This document shows, piece by piece, positions 42,862 to 51,217 of a DNA stretch of 64,000 nt. The stretch's first letter is position 1; every line of letters starts with the position of its first letter. This stretch comes from Blautia sp. BIOML-A1. GTDB taxonomy: Bacteria; Bacillota; Clostridia; Lachnospirales; Lachnospiraceae. A model generated the notes under the pieces. It made no database searches and was not told where the DNA came from. It saw nothing but the letters and a program-made list of their open reading frames with translations. The stretch is taken from positions 1-64,000 of the forward strand of contig NZ_WWVR01000034.1 in NCBI RefSeq assembly GCF_009883055.1. The letters run 5' to 3'. A program made the position numbers and the translations under genes.

Positions 42862-44598
42862 TCAATATGTTTCTTCGTTATAGGTTTCTTCATTATAAGA
42901 CTCTTCATTGTAGGATTCCTCGTCATAAGAAGCTTCTCCTGCTGACTCCTGCTGTGCAGAATCATCTGTGGTTTCTCCATAAAGCTTCTCAAAGAATTTC
43001 ATCGTATCATTGTACAGAGTCTGTCTCTCATCGGCTGTTCGTGTCACAAGAATATCATCTGCTGCCGGCTCAGTTTCAATGCTGAAGATCTTCTTCATAT
43101 CATTGTTGATCATATTGAGCTGTGCAGTCATATAAACATCTGTATCAGCCGGTACATAAGAAACTCCGCCATCCTTAAGCACATTCAGATAAGCTTCAAG
43201 AACCTTTCTGGTAAGCTTAGCAGCTGTATCTGCGTCAAGTGTAACTGTCGGCTGCTGTGCGTTTTCTACTACAGCCTGCAGAACTGCAAGATCTCCTTTA
43301 TACTCTCCCTGACAGAACTGCTTAGCCTGTTCGAACTGTGCCTTGGATGCATCATCGAGAGAGTCTGTATTTAAAGCATCCTCTGTTCCTTCTGTGGTTG
43401 TCTGATCGGAAGAATCCGTATTCTCCTCGGTAGTCTCACCATTAGATTCATCTGTGGAACCTGTCTCTTCACCGTTTTCCTCCGGAAGTCCTGTTCCATC
43501 ATCTGAACTGCTGTCAGATCCATCCGCTGAATCTGTCTCTTCCGGTGTTTCTGATGGTTCTTCATAATAGTCATCCTGCGTGCCGTCCTCTGTGGCATCC
43601 GGAATACCCAGACCCTCATCAGAACTGTCAGAATCATCACCATTCTCAGATTCTGTCATTCCAGTTGCCTCTGCCATTCCTGCATCCTCTGTATAAGATT
43701 CCTTGACATCATCCCCCAGAACATCTGTATTCACATCTTCTGTAATATCTTCGCCATCGCTGGAATCTTCGTCTGCCATATCGTCTTCTGACTCAGAAGA
43801 GTTGTCATCATCTGAAGTCTTATTCAGATTCTGCTGAATACTTTCAAGTGTCTGCTTCATATCCTGAATATCATAGTTCTGCTGCACGATTTCCTGAAGA
43901 AGTGCTGTGATAGTAGTCAGTTCATCAGAACTCAGAGAAACATTATTCTGAACTGCAATATTGTTGACAATATTATAGATCTCATCTGCATTCTGAACAT
44001 TGTCACCGATGATCTGAAGCTTTGCCTGGTTGATGATGTTGGTCGCATTATCACCGCCAACCTGCTTTGCAACATCTCCGGTAACTACTACCTCCTTGGT
44101 TGCCAGATCCTTCTTGGTAGAATCAAGCTGCTTACCACTGGCTGACTCATAGGCCATCATAACGCCTGTAAGAGCACCGGTTCCGGAAACCTCATAAGGG
44201 CAGGCTGCAACAGCCTCACAGTTGGAAATACCTGCTGTGGAAAGTGCATTGGCAAGCATATTGCAGGTTACATAGTTAAGGTTTGCTGTACGCACCTTGA
44301 TACCGCCGGACTGTGTTGGCTTTACATAAGCACAGCTTAAGGTTCTTGTACCAATCTGTTCACTGGAAATATATTTGCCGAGATAATTTCTCTCATCCTG
44401 ATTGTTTACTGTAATGATCTGAACTTGATTTGCATCCGCCTTGAAATATTTCATCATGGTATTCTTCTGCTCATCTGTCAGATCAGCTCCCAGCGTTACT
44501 ACCTTTGATGCATCGGCCATTACCGGCATCGGGGTACTGACTGCAAGACACATGCTGCACAGTGCTGCTACGATCAAGCTTCTTTTTTTCATATCCAT
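42862..44598 (-). CDS. Exported DUF1002 protein with long acidic tail
   Basis: The 578-residue protein has a signal peptide ending near MPVMADA and an N-terminal DUF1002 domain (about 30-255, including VTLGADLTDEQKNTMMKYF and GIKVRTANLNYVTCNMLANAL). A very acidic Asp/Glu/Ser/Thr-rich region (about 258-410) follows, then a helical segment (about 410-545), and a tail of YNEES/YNEET pentapeptide repeats. No cell-wall anchor motif is seen. Function unknown; DUF1002 proteins are common in Firmicutes. A TATAAT box lies upstream at 44667-44672 (minus strand). Confidence 0.88.
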   Translation of the reverse strand: MDMKKRSLIVAALCSMCLAVSTPMPVMADASKVVTLGADLTDEQKNTMMKYFKADANQVQIITVNNQDERNYLGKYISSEQIGTRTLSCAYVKPTQSGGIKVRTANLNYVTCNMLANALSTAGISNCEAVAACPYEVSGTGALTGVMMAYESASGKQLDSTKKDLATKEVVVTGDVAKQVGGDNATNIINQAKLQIIGDNVQNADEIYNIVNNIAVQNNVSLSSDELTTITALLQEIVQQNYDIQDMKQTLESIQQNLNKTSDDDNSSESEDDMADEDSSDGEDITEDVNTDVLGDDVKESYTEDAGMAEATGMTESENGDDSDSSDEGLGIPDATEDGTQDDYYEEPSETPEETDSADGSDSSSDDGTGLPEENGEETGSTDESNGETTEENTDSSDQTTTEGTEDALNTDSLDDASKAQFEQAKQFCQGEYKGDLAVLQAVVENAQQPTVTLDADTAAKLTRKVLEAYLNVLKDGGVSYVPADTDVYMTAQLNMINNDMKKIFSIETEPAADDILVTRTADERQTLYNDTMKFFEKLYGETTDDSAQQESAGEASYDEESYNEESYNEETYNEETY

Positions 44599-44744
44599 TC
44601 CTCCATTATAATGTGATTCGGCAGATCAAAATCTGCCTTCATAATTCTTCTTTAACAAGTGTCTTCATTATACCACAACATTTTGCAGAATTGTATTTTT
44701 AATTTCATTAACTGTCAATGACCTGTTTTTGCATATTTACATAA

Positions 44745-44906
44745 TGGCACCTGCAGCTGCTATATCCGAAATCCAGAAAGTTGCTGTTTTGTTGAACGGT
44801 ATCGCAAACAGGACCACATTTTACACAATCATAACAATACCTGCAATATTTCCCAGATCATTGTTTACACCGAAGATTCCGTGTTTACTCATTTTAAGAG
44901 CAACAT
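44745..44906 (-). pseudogene. Frameshifted fragment of a small membrane protein
   Basis: From the ATG at 44906 the minus strand reads MLLLKMSKHGIFGVNNDLGN... to a stop after 28 codons; shifted by one base it continues as NVVLFAIPFNKTATFWISDI, which looks like the first hydrophobic segment of a multi-pass membrane protein. Nothing recognisable follows. This is probably the decayed 5' end of a gene next to an element fragment. The rest of 44599-44932 holds only the promoter area of the DUF1002 gene and a GCAGATCAAAATCTGC palindrome. Confidence 0.35.
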
Positions 44907-44910
44907 AATG

Positions 44911-44931
44911 GTAACTGTTCACAGGTAATAT
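44911..44931. mobile_element. 21-bp end of the small repeat element at a stop codon
   Basis: GTAACTGTTCACAGGTAATA plus T is identical to the first 21 bases of the element read in the same direction as the 49578 copy. It ends one base before the stop codon of the gene at 44933. Confidence 0.65.
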
Positions 44932-44932
44932 T

Positions 44933-45697
44933 TCAGGAAAATGAATTCGTCTCGATTTCATTTATCTCTTCCTCTAATAAGGCTATCTCTGAATAAATAG
45001 CATTGATTTTATTTTTCTTTTCATCAATGGACTTCTGTGCGTTATCGCGTTCAGTCTCTGCCTGTTTCCGTGTCTTATCACTTACTTTTCCTATAAATCT
45101 TCCAATAAGCAGATTAATGATCGCATAAATAATTCCCGCAGGAATGGCAATCACTACAAACCCACAGCATAACATAAACACACCAAATGCTATCACACAC
45201 ACAACCAACATAGCTACAACGCTCAGTATGTTTCCTATATCCAGTCCTCCATCCGTCTTAAGCCCCCAGAATTGTTTAACAGCATCCCACGTTATTTTTC
45301 CATCAAATCCATATCTGTAAATTATATAGACAATCAGGGATATACAAATAATCCATGCTATAGTCGTTGTTTTTTTATCTGCTTTTGCATCTTTTTCTAT
45401 CAGTTCCCTGCGTTCTTCTATAATTGTATGTAATGTATTTATTTCATTTTGCTCTTTTGAAATTTCATCCTTCATATATGCCACGGCACTTCTTAAATCG
45501 CTCAGCTCTTTCTGACCGGCTTCCTCTGCCGGCTCCTTTTGCGTATTGTGGGAGATTCTCCATTTTTTTGTCAGCCTGGCAGAGACCTTCGCCAGTGTTC
45601 TGTGATATATATAATCCATTGTTCTGCCATGCCCGCATTCTGCACAGATTTCTACCATATCTTCATTTTCTTTTTCACAACGTATGCATTTCCACAT
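44933..45697 (-). CDS. Zinc-ribbon membrane protein with coiled coils
   Basis: The 254-residue protein begins with a RanBP2-like zinc finger (WKCIRCEKENEDMVEICAECGHG), then a coiled coil (about 60-105), two to three hydrophobic segments (about 110-195, including MLVVCVIAFGVFMLCCGFVVIAI) and a second coiled coil (about 205-250). AAGGAG precedes the ATG. The gene is more AT-rich than its neighbours and lies beside a pseudogene fragment and an element end, suggesting acquisition. No function can be assigned. Confidence 0.7.
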   Translation of the reverse strand: MWKCIRCEKENEDMVEICAECGHGRTMDYIYHRTLAKVSARLTKKWRISHNTQKEPAEEAGQKELSDLRSAVAYMKDEISKEQNEINTLHTIIEERRELIEKDAKADKKTTTIAWIICISLIVYIIYRYGFDGKITWDAVKQFWGLKTDGGLDIGNILSVVAMLVVCVIAFGVFMLCCGFVVIAIPAGIIYAIINLLIGRFIGKVSDKTRKQAETERDNAQKSIDEKKNKINAIYSEIALLEEEINEIETNSFS

Positions 45698-45762
45698 GTA
45701 ACTTTACTCCTTCGTTTCTCTTGTCCAATATATTCCCCGCATTTTTTCAGTGTCATTTTTGT

Positions 45763-46722
45763 TTATTGTTTCAGGAAATGATCCATGTTAATTTCTGTAA
45801 ATGACCGTATCACTGGATACTTTGTCTCCATATCTGGTTCTTTTTCCTGAGTATACCAGATACCTCGAAGACCGCTGTTCCAGGCTCCTTCCACATCTTT
45901 CTTGTAATTATCACCGATGAATGCACATTCAGCCGCCTGTACACCGGATTTTTCCACACAGATTTCAAAAAGATGCGGATGCGGTTTTTCTACCCCTGCC
46001 TCTTCACTTGTAACAATGAAATCGATGTATGGGGAAGCGCCGATCGCCTCCAGTTTCCTGTACTGGATATATGCTGTCATATCGGTTCCGACTCCAATGC
46101 TGATTCCACATTTCTTCAGTTCTCTCATAAAGTCCAGTACACCGGGAGATGGCTTTAACTGACGAATCAGTGTATCCCAGTATGCATGGTACATATTCCG
46201 TGCATGCGGAAAAAGCGGTTTTTCCCAAAGTTCAAGCATACATTGCATACGCAGGAGACGGCTGTGGATTGCAGCTGTGTCTGTACCGATTCTGCCAATC
46301 ATGATCTCTCCTGCCTTTTTGTAACAGCTTTCCATTTCCTGTTCATGGATTCCAAAAGCACTCTCACAATAATCTGCCAGTGCCTTCATTCCGTATACAT
46401 GATTTTCATCATAGCTGTATAAAGTATTATCAATATCAAAAATCACTGTTTTTATGGAAGGTCCGGAATCTGAAGTGTTTCCTTCTGAAGAAGCAGTTAC
46501 TGCTGGTGTCCGGACCAGATCCTCAAATTCCATCTGAAGACCGGATGCGATCTTGCACAGAACACCAATGGATGGATTTGCCTGACCTCTTTCGATCTGT
46601 GCCAGCATGCTCTTGCTGACCCCTGTCCTGTCAGCCATCTGATCCAGGCTTATACCCCTGTACTGACGAAATCTCTTTAAATTTACTGCTATATTATTTG
46701 CTAAATAATCCATGGCCGTCAT
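45763..46722 (-). CDS. XRE helix-turn-helix fused to a HAD-family hydrolase
   Basis: The 319-residue protein joins an XRE-type DNA-binding domain (about 10-70: LKRFRQYRGISLDQMADRTGVSKSMLAQIERGQANPS) to a HAD hydrolase (about 90-319) with DIDNTLY (nucleophile and acid Asp), GVGTDM, EEAGVEKPHPHLF (Lys motif) and FIGDNYKKDVEGA. HAD enzymes of this subclass dephosphorylate small metabolites. The fusion suggests a regulator whose DNA binding responds to, or is coupled with, a phosphorylated ligand. The start may be 46722 or the ATG at 46713. Monocistronic; target unknown. Confidence 0.85.
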   Translation of the reverse strand: MTAMDYLANNIAVNLKRFRQYRGISLDQMADRTGVSKSMLAQIERGQANPSIGVLCKIASGLQMEFEDLVRTPAVTASSEGNTSDSGPSIKTVIFDIDNTLYSYDENHVYGMKALADYCESAFGIHEQEMESCYKKAGEIMIGRIGTDTAAIHSRLLRMQCMLELWEKPLFPHARNMYHAYWDTLIRQLKPSPGVLDFMRELKKCGISIGVGTDMTAYIQYRKLEAIGASPYIDFIVTSEEAGVEKPHPHLFEICVEKSGVQAAECAFIGDNYKKDVEGAWNSGLRGIWYTQEKEPDMETKYPVIRSFTEINMDHFLKQ

Positions 46723-46803
46723 CTCTTTCTCTTAAGTAACGAATATTGTTATGCTGCTTTCCTGACTCTTATCTTACCTTATTCTTCTCTGTTTGACTAT
46801 ACC

Positions 46804-46850
46804 AAAAATGCCGGCATATCTCTGTTTTGGTACAGACATATGCCGACATT
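46804..46850 (-). terminator. Terminator of the metal-efflux operon
   Basis: On the minus strand ATGTCGGCATATGTCTGT pairs with ACAGAGATATGCCGGCAT, followed by TTTTTGG. A long stem just after the ArsR gene. Confidence 0.8.
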
Positions 46851-46876
46851 GACTGACTCTGTTCTTCTGTGAATGA

Positions 46877-47239
46877 TCACTCCAGGATATGCTCTCTTCC
46901 CATGGAAATGATCATTCGCACATGGTCATCTGCCAGAGAATAAAAGATAGATTTTCCTTCTCTGCGGTTCTTAACCAGTTTGTTCTGTTTGAGGATACGG
47001 AGCTGATGGGACACTGCTGACTGAGTCATATTGAGGACTTTTGCCAGATCGCAGACGCATACCTCTGATTCAAACAGGACAAACAGGATGCGGATACGGG
47101 TAGAATCTGCAAAGACCTTGAACAGATCTGCCAGATCATATAATTCTTCCTCATCCGGCATCGTTTCATTTACAATCTTGAGCAGGTCCTCATGTATCTC
47201 CTCACATTCACAGCTGATCACTTCTCTTTCTTCTGCCAT
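46877..47239 (-). CDS. ArsR-family metal-sensing repressor (CadC/SmtB-like)
   Basis: The 120-residue winged-helix protein has the metal-box ESEVCVCDLAKVLNMTQSAVSHQLRILK and additional N-terminal cysteines (ISCECEE), matching the CadC-type alpha-3N site for Cd/Pb/Zn. A DDH...REH arrangement in the last helix matches the alpha-5 zinc site of SmtB. It is the third gene of the HMA-ATPase-ArsR operon and should bind the palindrome at 49476-49497, releasing it when metal is in excess. Confidence 0.92.
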   Translation of the reverse strand: MAEEREVISCECEEIHEDLLKIVNETMPDEEELYDLADLFKVFADSTRIRILFVLFESEVCVCDLAKVLNMTQSAVSHQLRILKQNKLVKNRREGKSIFYSLADDHVRMIISMGREHILE

Positions 47240-47267
47240 AATCGTCTCGCTTTCTATATTGTTTCTG

Positions 47268-49136
47268 TTACAGTTTCTTTACAAACAGGGTTCTGATCGC
47301 ATTGAGTACTGCAAGCACCATGACTCCGACATCTGCAAAGATCGCTACCCACATGTTTGCAATACCAACTGCACCCAGGATCAGGCAGATCACTTTGATA
47401 CCGATCGCAAAATAAATATTCTCATATACGATACGCATGCATTTCCTTGCGATCCGGATTGCCTTTACAATCTTCATCGGATCATCGTCCATCAGAACTA
47501 CATCTGCTGCCTCAATCGCTGCATCAGAACCAAGAGCCCCCATTGCAATTCCGATATCGGCTCTGGAAAGTACCGGTGCGTCGTTGATACCATCACCGAC
47601 AAAAGCAAGCTTCTCTTTTTCTGATTTTTTCGCGAGAAGTTCTTCGACCTTTGTCACCTTGTCAGCCGGAAGGAGTTCACTGTACACGCGATCAACGCCA
47701 AGTTCTGACGCAACCTGCTGTGCAACTCTGTCAATGTCTCCTGTCAGCATGACAGTTTCTTTAATACCGTTTTTCTTAAGTTTTGCAATCGCCTCTCTGG
47801 AAGTCGGTTTTGGAACATCCGAAATCAGGATATGCCCTTCATAAACACCATCAATTGCCACATGGATAACGGTACCTGCAGAATGGCATTCTATCGGCTT
47901 CACATAGATGCGTTCCATCAGTCTTGCGTTTCCGACTGCAACAGAAACACCATCCACCTTCGCCATAACACCATTTCCGCTGATTTCTTCTACATCAGAC
48001 ACTCGATTCTGATCGATTTCCTTACCATAGGCATTCTTTAAACTACGGCTGATCGGATGTGTGGAAAAACTCTCCGCAAGTGCTGCGTATTCAAGGATTT
48101 TTTGTTCTTCCATCTTGTTATGGTGAACACCGACTACCTCGAACACACCTTTTGTCAGTGTACCGGTCTTATCGAATACAACATATTTTGTCTGGGCCAG
48201 TGTCTCCAGATAGTTGGAGCCTTTTACCAGAACGCCTGCATTGCTGGCTCCTCCAATCCCGGCAAAAAAACTGAGTGGAATACTGATCACCAGAGCACAC
48301 GGACAGCTGATTACAAGAAAGGTCAGTGCTCTGTATATCCACTGTCCCCACTGCGGTGCTGCATGAAGAATTCCCATACTTACAAGTGGCGGAAGAACAG
48401 CCAGGGCAAGTGCTCCATAGCAGACTGCCGGAGTATAATAGCGGGCGAATCTGGAAATAAAGTTTTCAGATCTGGATTTGCGGGAACTGGAATTCTCCAC
48501 AAGTTCCAGGATCTTGGAAACTGTAGATTCACCAAATTCTCTGGTCGTGCGGATCTTGAGTACACCTGTCATATTGATGCATCCGCTGATGATCTCATCT
48601 CCGGGCTTTGCGTTTCTCGGAAGACTCTCTCCCGTAAGTGCGCTGGTATTCAGTGTGGTAGTTCCTTCCAGGATCACGCCATCGATCGGAACCTTTTCTC
48701 CAGGCTGTACAACGATGACTGAACCGATTTCAACCTCATCAGGATCTACTTTTTCTAATTTACCGTCCTTTTCTATGTTGGCATAGTCCGGCCGGATATC
48801 CATAAGTTCGCTGATATTGCGACGGCTCTTTCCGACAGCATAACTCTGGAAAAGCTCACCGATCTGGTAGAACAGCATAACCGCTGTCCCCTCTTTGTAA
48901 TCCCGAAGGAGAATTGCGCCTATGGTCGCTACTGCCATCAGGAAATTCTCATCAAATACCTGTTTGTTACGGATTCCCTTGAATGCCTTCTTCAGAATAT
49001 CATAGCCGATCACAAGATATGGAATCATGTAAAGTGCAAATTCCAGATATCCGTCGATCGGAAGCAGTGATAAAACTACAATCAGTGCAAACGCTATGAT
49101 GATACGGGTCAGCATTTTTTTCTGCTTTTTGTTCAT
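47268..49136 (-). CDS. zntA: P1B-type Zn/Cd/Pb efflux ATPase without N-terminal metal domain
   Basis: The 622-residue ATPase has TGES, CPCALVIS (transmembrane metal site), DKTGTLTKG (phosphorylated Asp), STHPISRSL, MLTGD and GDGINDAPVLS. FADVGVMVLAVLN near the end matches the acidic residue of the Zn/Cd/Pb subgroup (P1B-2). The N-terminal metal-binding domain usual in this family is missing; a separate 72-residue HMA protein is encoded just upstream. AAGGAG precedes the ATG. Confidence 0.93.
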   Translation of the reverse strand: MNKKQKKMLTRIIIAFALIVVLSLLPIDGYLEFALYMIPYLVIGYDILKKAFKGIRNKQVFDENFLMAVATIGAILLRDYKEGTAVMLFYQIGELFQSYAVGKSRRNISELMDIRPDYANIEKDGKLEKVDPDEVEIGSVIVVQPGEKVPIDGVILEGTTTLNTSALTGESLPRNAKPGDEIISGCINMTGVLKIRTTREFGESTVSKILELVENSSSRKSRSENFISRFARYYTPAVCYGALALAVLPPLVSMGILHAAPQWGQWIYRALTFLVISCPCALVISIPLSFFAGIGGASNAGVLVKGSNYLETLAQTKYVVFDKTGTLTKGVFEVVGVHHNKMEEQKILEYAALAESFSTHPISRSLKNAYGKEIDQNRVSDVEEISGNGVMAKVDGVSVAVGNARLMERIYVKPIECHSAGTVIHVAIDGVYEGHILISDVPKPTSREAIAKLKKNGIKETVMLTGDIDRVAQQVASELGVDRVYSELLPADKVTKVEELLAKKSEKEKLAFVGDGINDAPVLSRADIGIAMGALGSDAAIEAADVVLMDDDPMKIVKAIRIARKCMRIVYENIYFAIGIKVICLILGAVGIANMWVAIFADVGVMVLAVLNAIRTLFVKKL

Positions 49137-49217
49137 ATTCTCTTCTCCTTTGCCCGTCAGAAAATGTACGGAAAATGTCGGAATGCTCTGCCGCAGCAGA
49201 GCATCCTTAATACTTTC

Positions 49218-49436
49218 TTATAAGTAAATCTCGCAGTCGTCCTCTACCTTCTTACAGTTCTTAAGGACTTCTTTCATTACGCTCTTAGGATCCTGTCCTT
49301 CTTCAAATTCTACATTCATCTTGAGCATCATGAAGTTTACAGTCGCATCCTTGACACCAGCCGTATTCTTGGCAGCCTCTTCCATTTTGTTTGCACAGTT
49401 TGCACAGTCAACTTCGATTTTGTAGGATTTCTTCAT
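49218..49436 (-). CDS. Stand-alone HMA-domain metal-binding protein
   Basis: The 72-residue protein is a single heavy-metal-associated domain with CANCANKMEEAA carrying the CxxC site, plus a C-terminal Cys (DDCEIYL). It is first in the operon with the P1B ATPase, which lacks such a domain, so it probably delivers metal to it or acts as its detached sensor domain. AAGGAG precedes the ATG. Confidence 0.9.
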   Translation of the reverse strand: MKKSYKIEVDCANCANKMEEAAKNTAGVKDATVNFMMLKMNVEFEEGQDPKSVMKEVLKNCKKVEDDCEIYL

Positions 49437-49475
49437 GGTAGTATCTCCTTCTCTTAGATATTTTATTCACGTTTT

Positions 49476-49497
49476 CATATGAACAATTATTCATATG
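49476..49497. promoter_or_regulatory. ArsR-type operator of the metal-efflux operon
   Basis: CATATGAACAATTATTCATA followed by TG is a near-perfect 22-bp inverted repeat of the ATATGAACA...TTCATAT kind bound by SmtB/CzrA/CadC regulators. It lies just downstream of the -10 box, over the expected start site. Confidence 0.85.
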
Positions 49498-49506
49498 TTT
49501 GTTTGT

Positions 49507-49534
49507 ATTATAGCATATGCCGTACAAATGTCAA
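49507..49534 (-). promoter_or_regulatory. Promoter of the metal-efflux operon
   Basis: On the minus strand TTGACA (49529-49534) and TATAAT (49507-49512), 16-bp spacer. Confidence 0.8.
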
Positions 49535-49577
49535 GGTGGTTTTCCTGATTTCATCTGAATTTTGTAAAGAAAAAATC

Positions 49578-49685
49578 GTAACTGTTCACAGGTAATATCC
49601 CGAGACATACGGGGCAAAATGCCATCACCGAAGGTGATTTGGAATGCATTTTGACCAAGTTACTGTGAACGGAGTGAACAGTAAC
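49578..49685. mobile_element. 108-bp small repeat element with 8-bp target duplication in the rlmD terminator
   Basis: Ends GTAACTGTTCAC and GTGAACAGTAAC. Exact direct repeats AAAAAATC flank it (49570-49577 and 49686-49693). It is almost identical to the 31334 copy (opposite orientation) but lacks a 34-bp block lying between two AATCCCG/TATCCCG repeats. The target is the U-tract of the RlmD terminator. Confidence 0.88.
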
Positions 49686-49686
49686 A

Positions 49687-49720
49687 AAAAATCCTCCCGG
49701 TATGATGACCGAAAGGATTT
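49687..49720 (-). terminator. rlmD terminator, invaded by the repeat element
   Basis: On the minus strand AATCCTTTCGGT-loop-ACCGGGAGGATT followed by TTTT. The element begins directly after the T-run, and the duplicated target restores GATTTTTT on the far side. Confidence 0.75.
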
Positions 49721-49725
49721 CCTCT

Positions 49726-51114
49726 TTATTTTTTCACAAAAACTGCCACTGCCTCTGTCCACACGGTTTCGCAGAACTGATCTACGCAGCAGGCTTTCTC
49801 GAGGCGATATCCTGCCTGAAGAAATGCCTCCAGATCGCGGGCAAGGCTGGTTGCCTTACAGGAAACATATACAATCCGATCTACTCCATAAGAAAGGATT
49901 TTTGGCAGTGCCTTCGGATGGATTCCGTCACGCGGAGGATCCAGAACGATCACATCCGGTTTCTCGTTCAGATCATCGAGCACCTTAAGAACATCACCTG
50001 CAATAAATTTACAGTTTTCAAGCCCGTTCAGCTTTGCATTCTCTCTCGCTGCTTCTACAGCATCCTCCACAATCTCCACACCGATCACTTCCTTCGCTAC
50101 CGGTGCAAGGAGCTGTGCGATCGTTCCGGTTCCGCTGTACAGATCAAACACTTCCATTCCGCTGGTATTCTGAATGTAATCTCTGACAACATTGTAGAGA
50201 ACTTCGGCCGCCAGAGAGTTTGGCTGGAAGAAAGAAAATGTACTGATCCGGAATTTCAGGCCGAGCAGTGTCTCATAAAAATAATCCTGCCCATAGAGGA
50301 TTCTTGTCTCATCGCTCTTAACCACATCAGAAAGAGAATCATTGATGATGTACATGATTCCAACGATTTTTCCCTCCAGTGGAAGTGCCAGAAGCTGCTC
50401 TTTCAGCGGTTCCAGATCATATTCCTCCTGACTGGTGGTAACCAGATGCACCAGAATCTCTCCTGATGTCACGCCGCGTCTCAGCATCAGATGGCGAAGA
50501 TAACCGACATGCTGAAGTTTCCGGTAATAGGAGGCTTTTTTCTCCTGAAAAAACTCTCTCACACAGACCAGAATATCCGTCATATCCCTGTGCACCAGCT
50601 TACAGTCATCTGTATTCAGGATATCATAGGTGCTGCCCTTCTTGTGCAGGCCCAGAGAAAGCGGACCATCCTTATATTCATCACCAAAAGAAAATTCCAT
50701 TTTGTTGCGGTAACCGAATTCAATCGGGCTTCCGTGGATTCCTTCCCATTCAAAATTGGCCCTGCCTTCTGCATCCGTCTGTCCACCCTGGATCAGTGCA
50801 TTCTCCAGAAGCTCCCTGATCTGTGTTTCCTTCATCTTAAGCTGATTCTCATACGACATGGTCTGATACATACATCCGCCACAGGCCGGAAAATTACTGC
50901 ACACCGGCTCCCTTGTCTCCTGCGATGATTTCTCCAGAACTTCAAGAATACGCCCCTGAGCTCTTCCCGCACGCTTCTTCTGGATCATAAAACGTACTTT
51001 CTGTCCGGGAATTCCGTTTTTGATCAGCACCTTCTGATTCTCCACCAGAACATATCCTTTGTTCGGAAAGTCTACTTTTTCAATTATACCTTCGTAAATT
51101 TCACCTTTTTTCAT
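49726..51114 (-). CDS. rlmD: 23S rRNA (uracil-5)-methyltransferase RlmD-type
   Basis: About 462 residues from the ATG at 51114, after GAGG. An N-terminal TRAM domain (about 1-60), Fe-S cysteines in CSNFPACGGC (about 73-82), the SAM site VFDLYSGTGTIAQL, the motif VIVLDPPRDGI and the catalytic Cys in YVSCKATSLARD. It methylates a uridine of 23S rRNA (or tRNA) at C5; the exact target differs among Firmicutes paralogues, so the symbol is tentative. Confidence 0.9.
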   Translation of the reverse strand: MKKGEIYEGIIEKVDFPNKGYVLVENQKVLIKNGIPGQKVRFMIQKKRAGRAQGRILEVLEKSSQETREPVCSNFPACGGCMYQTMSYENQLKMKETQIRELLENALIQGGQTDAEGRANFEWEGIHGSPIEFGYRNKMEFSFGDEYKDGPLSLGLHKKGSTYDILNTDDCKLVHRDMTDILVCVREFFQEKKASYYRKLQHVGYLRHLMLRRGVTSGEILVHLVTTSQEEYDLEPLKEQLLALPLEGKIVGIMYIINDSLSDVVKSDETRILYGQDYFYETLLGLKFRISTFSFFQPNSLAAEVLYNVVRDYIQNTSGMEVFDLYSGTGTIAQLLAPVAKEVIGVEIVEDAVEAARENAKLNGLENCKFIAGDVLKVLDDLNEKPDVIVLDPPRDGIHPKALPKILSYGVDRIVYVSCKATSLARDLEAFLQAGYRLEKACCVDQFCETVWTEAVAVFVKK

Positions 51115-51162
51115 GCTATACCTCATATTTATTTTCTGCTGTATCCGTTATATGAGCTGACA

Positions 51163-51195
51163 GTAAAACAGCCCCGGTATCTCTGCCGGAGCTGT
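51163..51195 (-). terminator. Terminator after the small acidic membrane protein
   Basis: On the minus strand ACAGCTCCGG-loop-CCGGGGCTGT followed by TTTACTG. Confidence 0.7.
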
Positions 51196-51217
51196 ATCAT
51201 ACATGGTTATGATGCAC

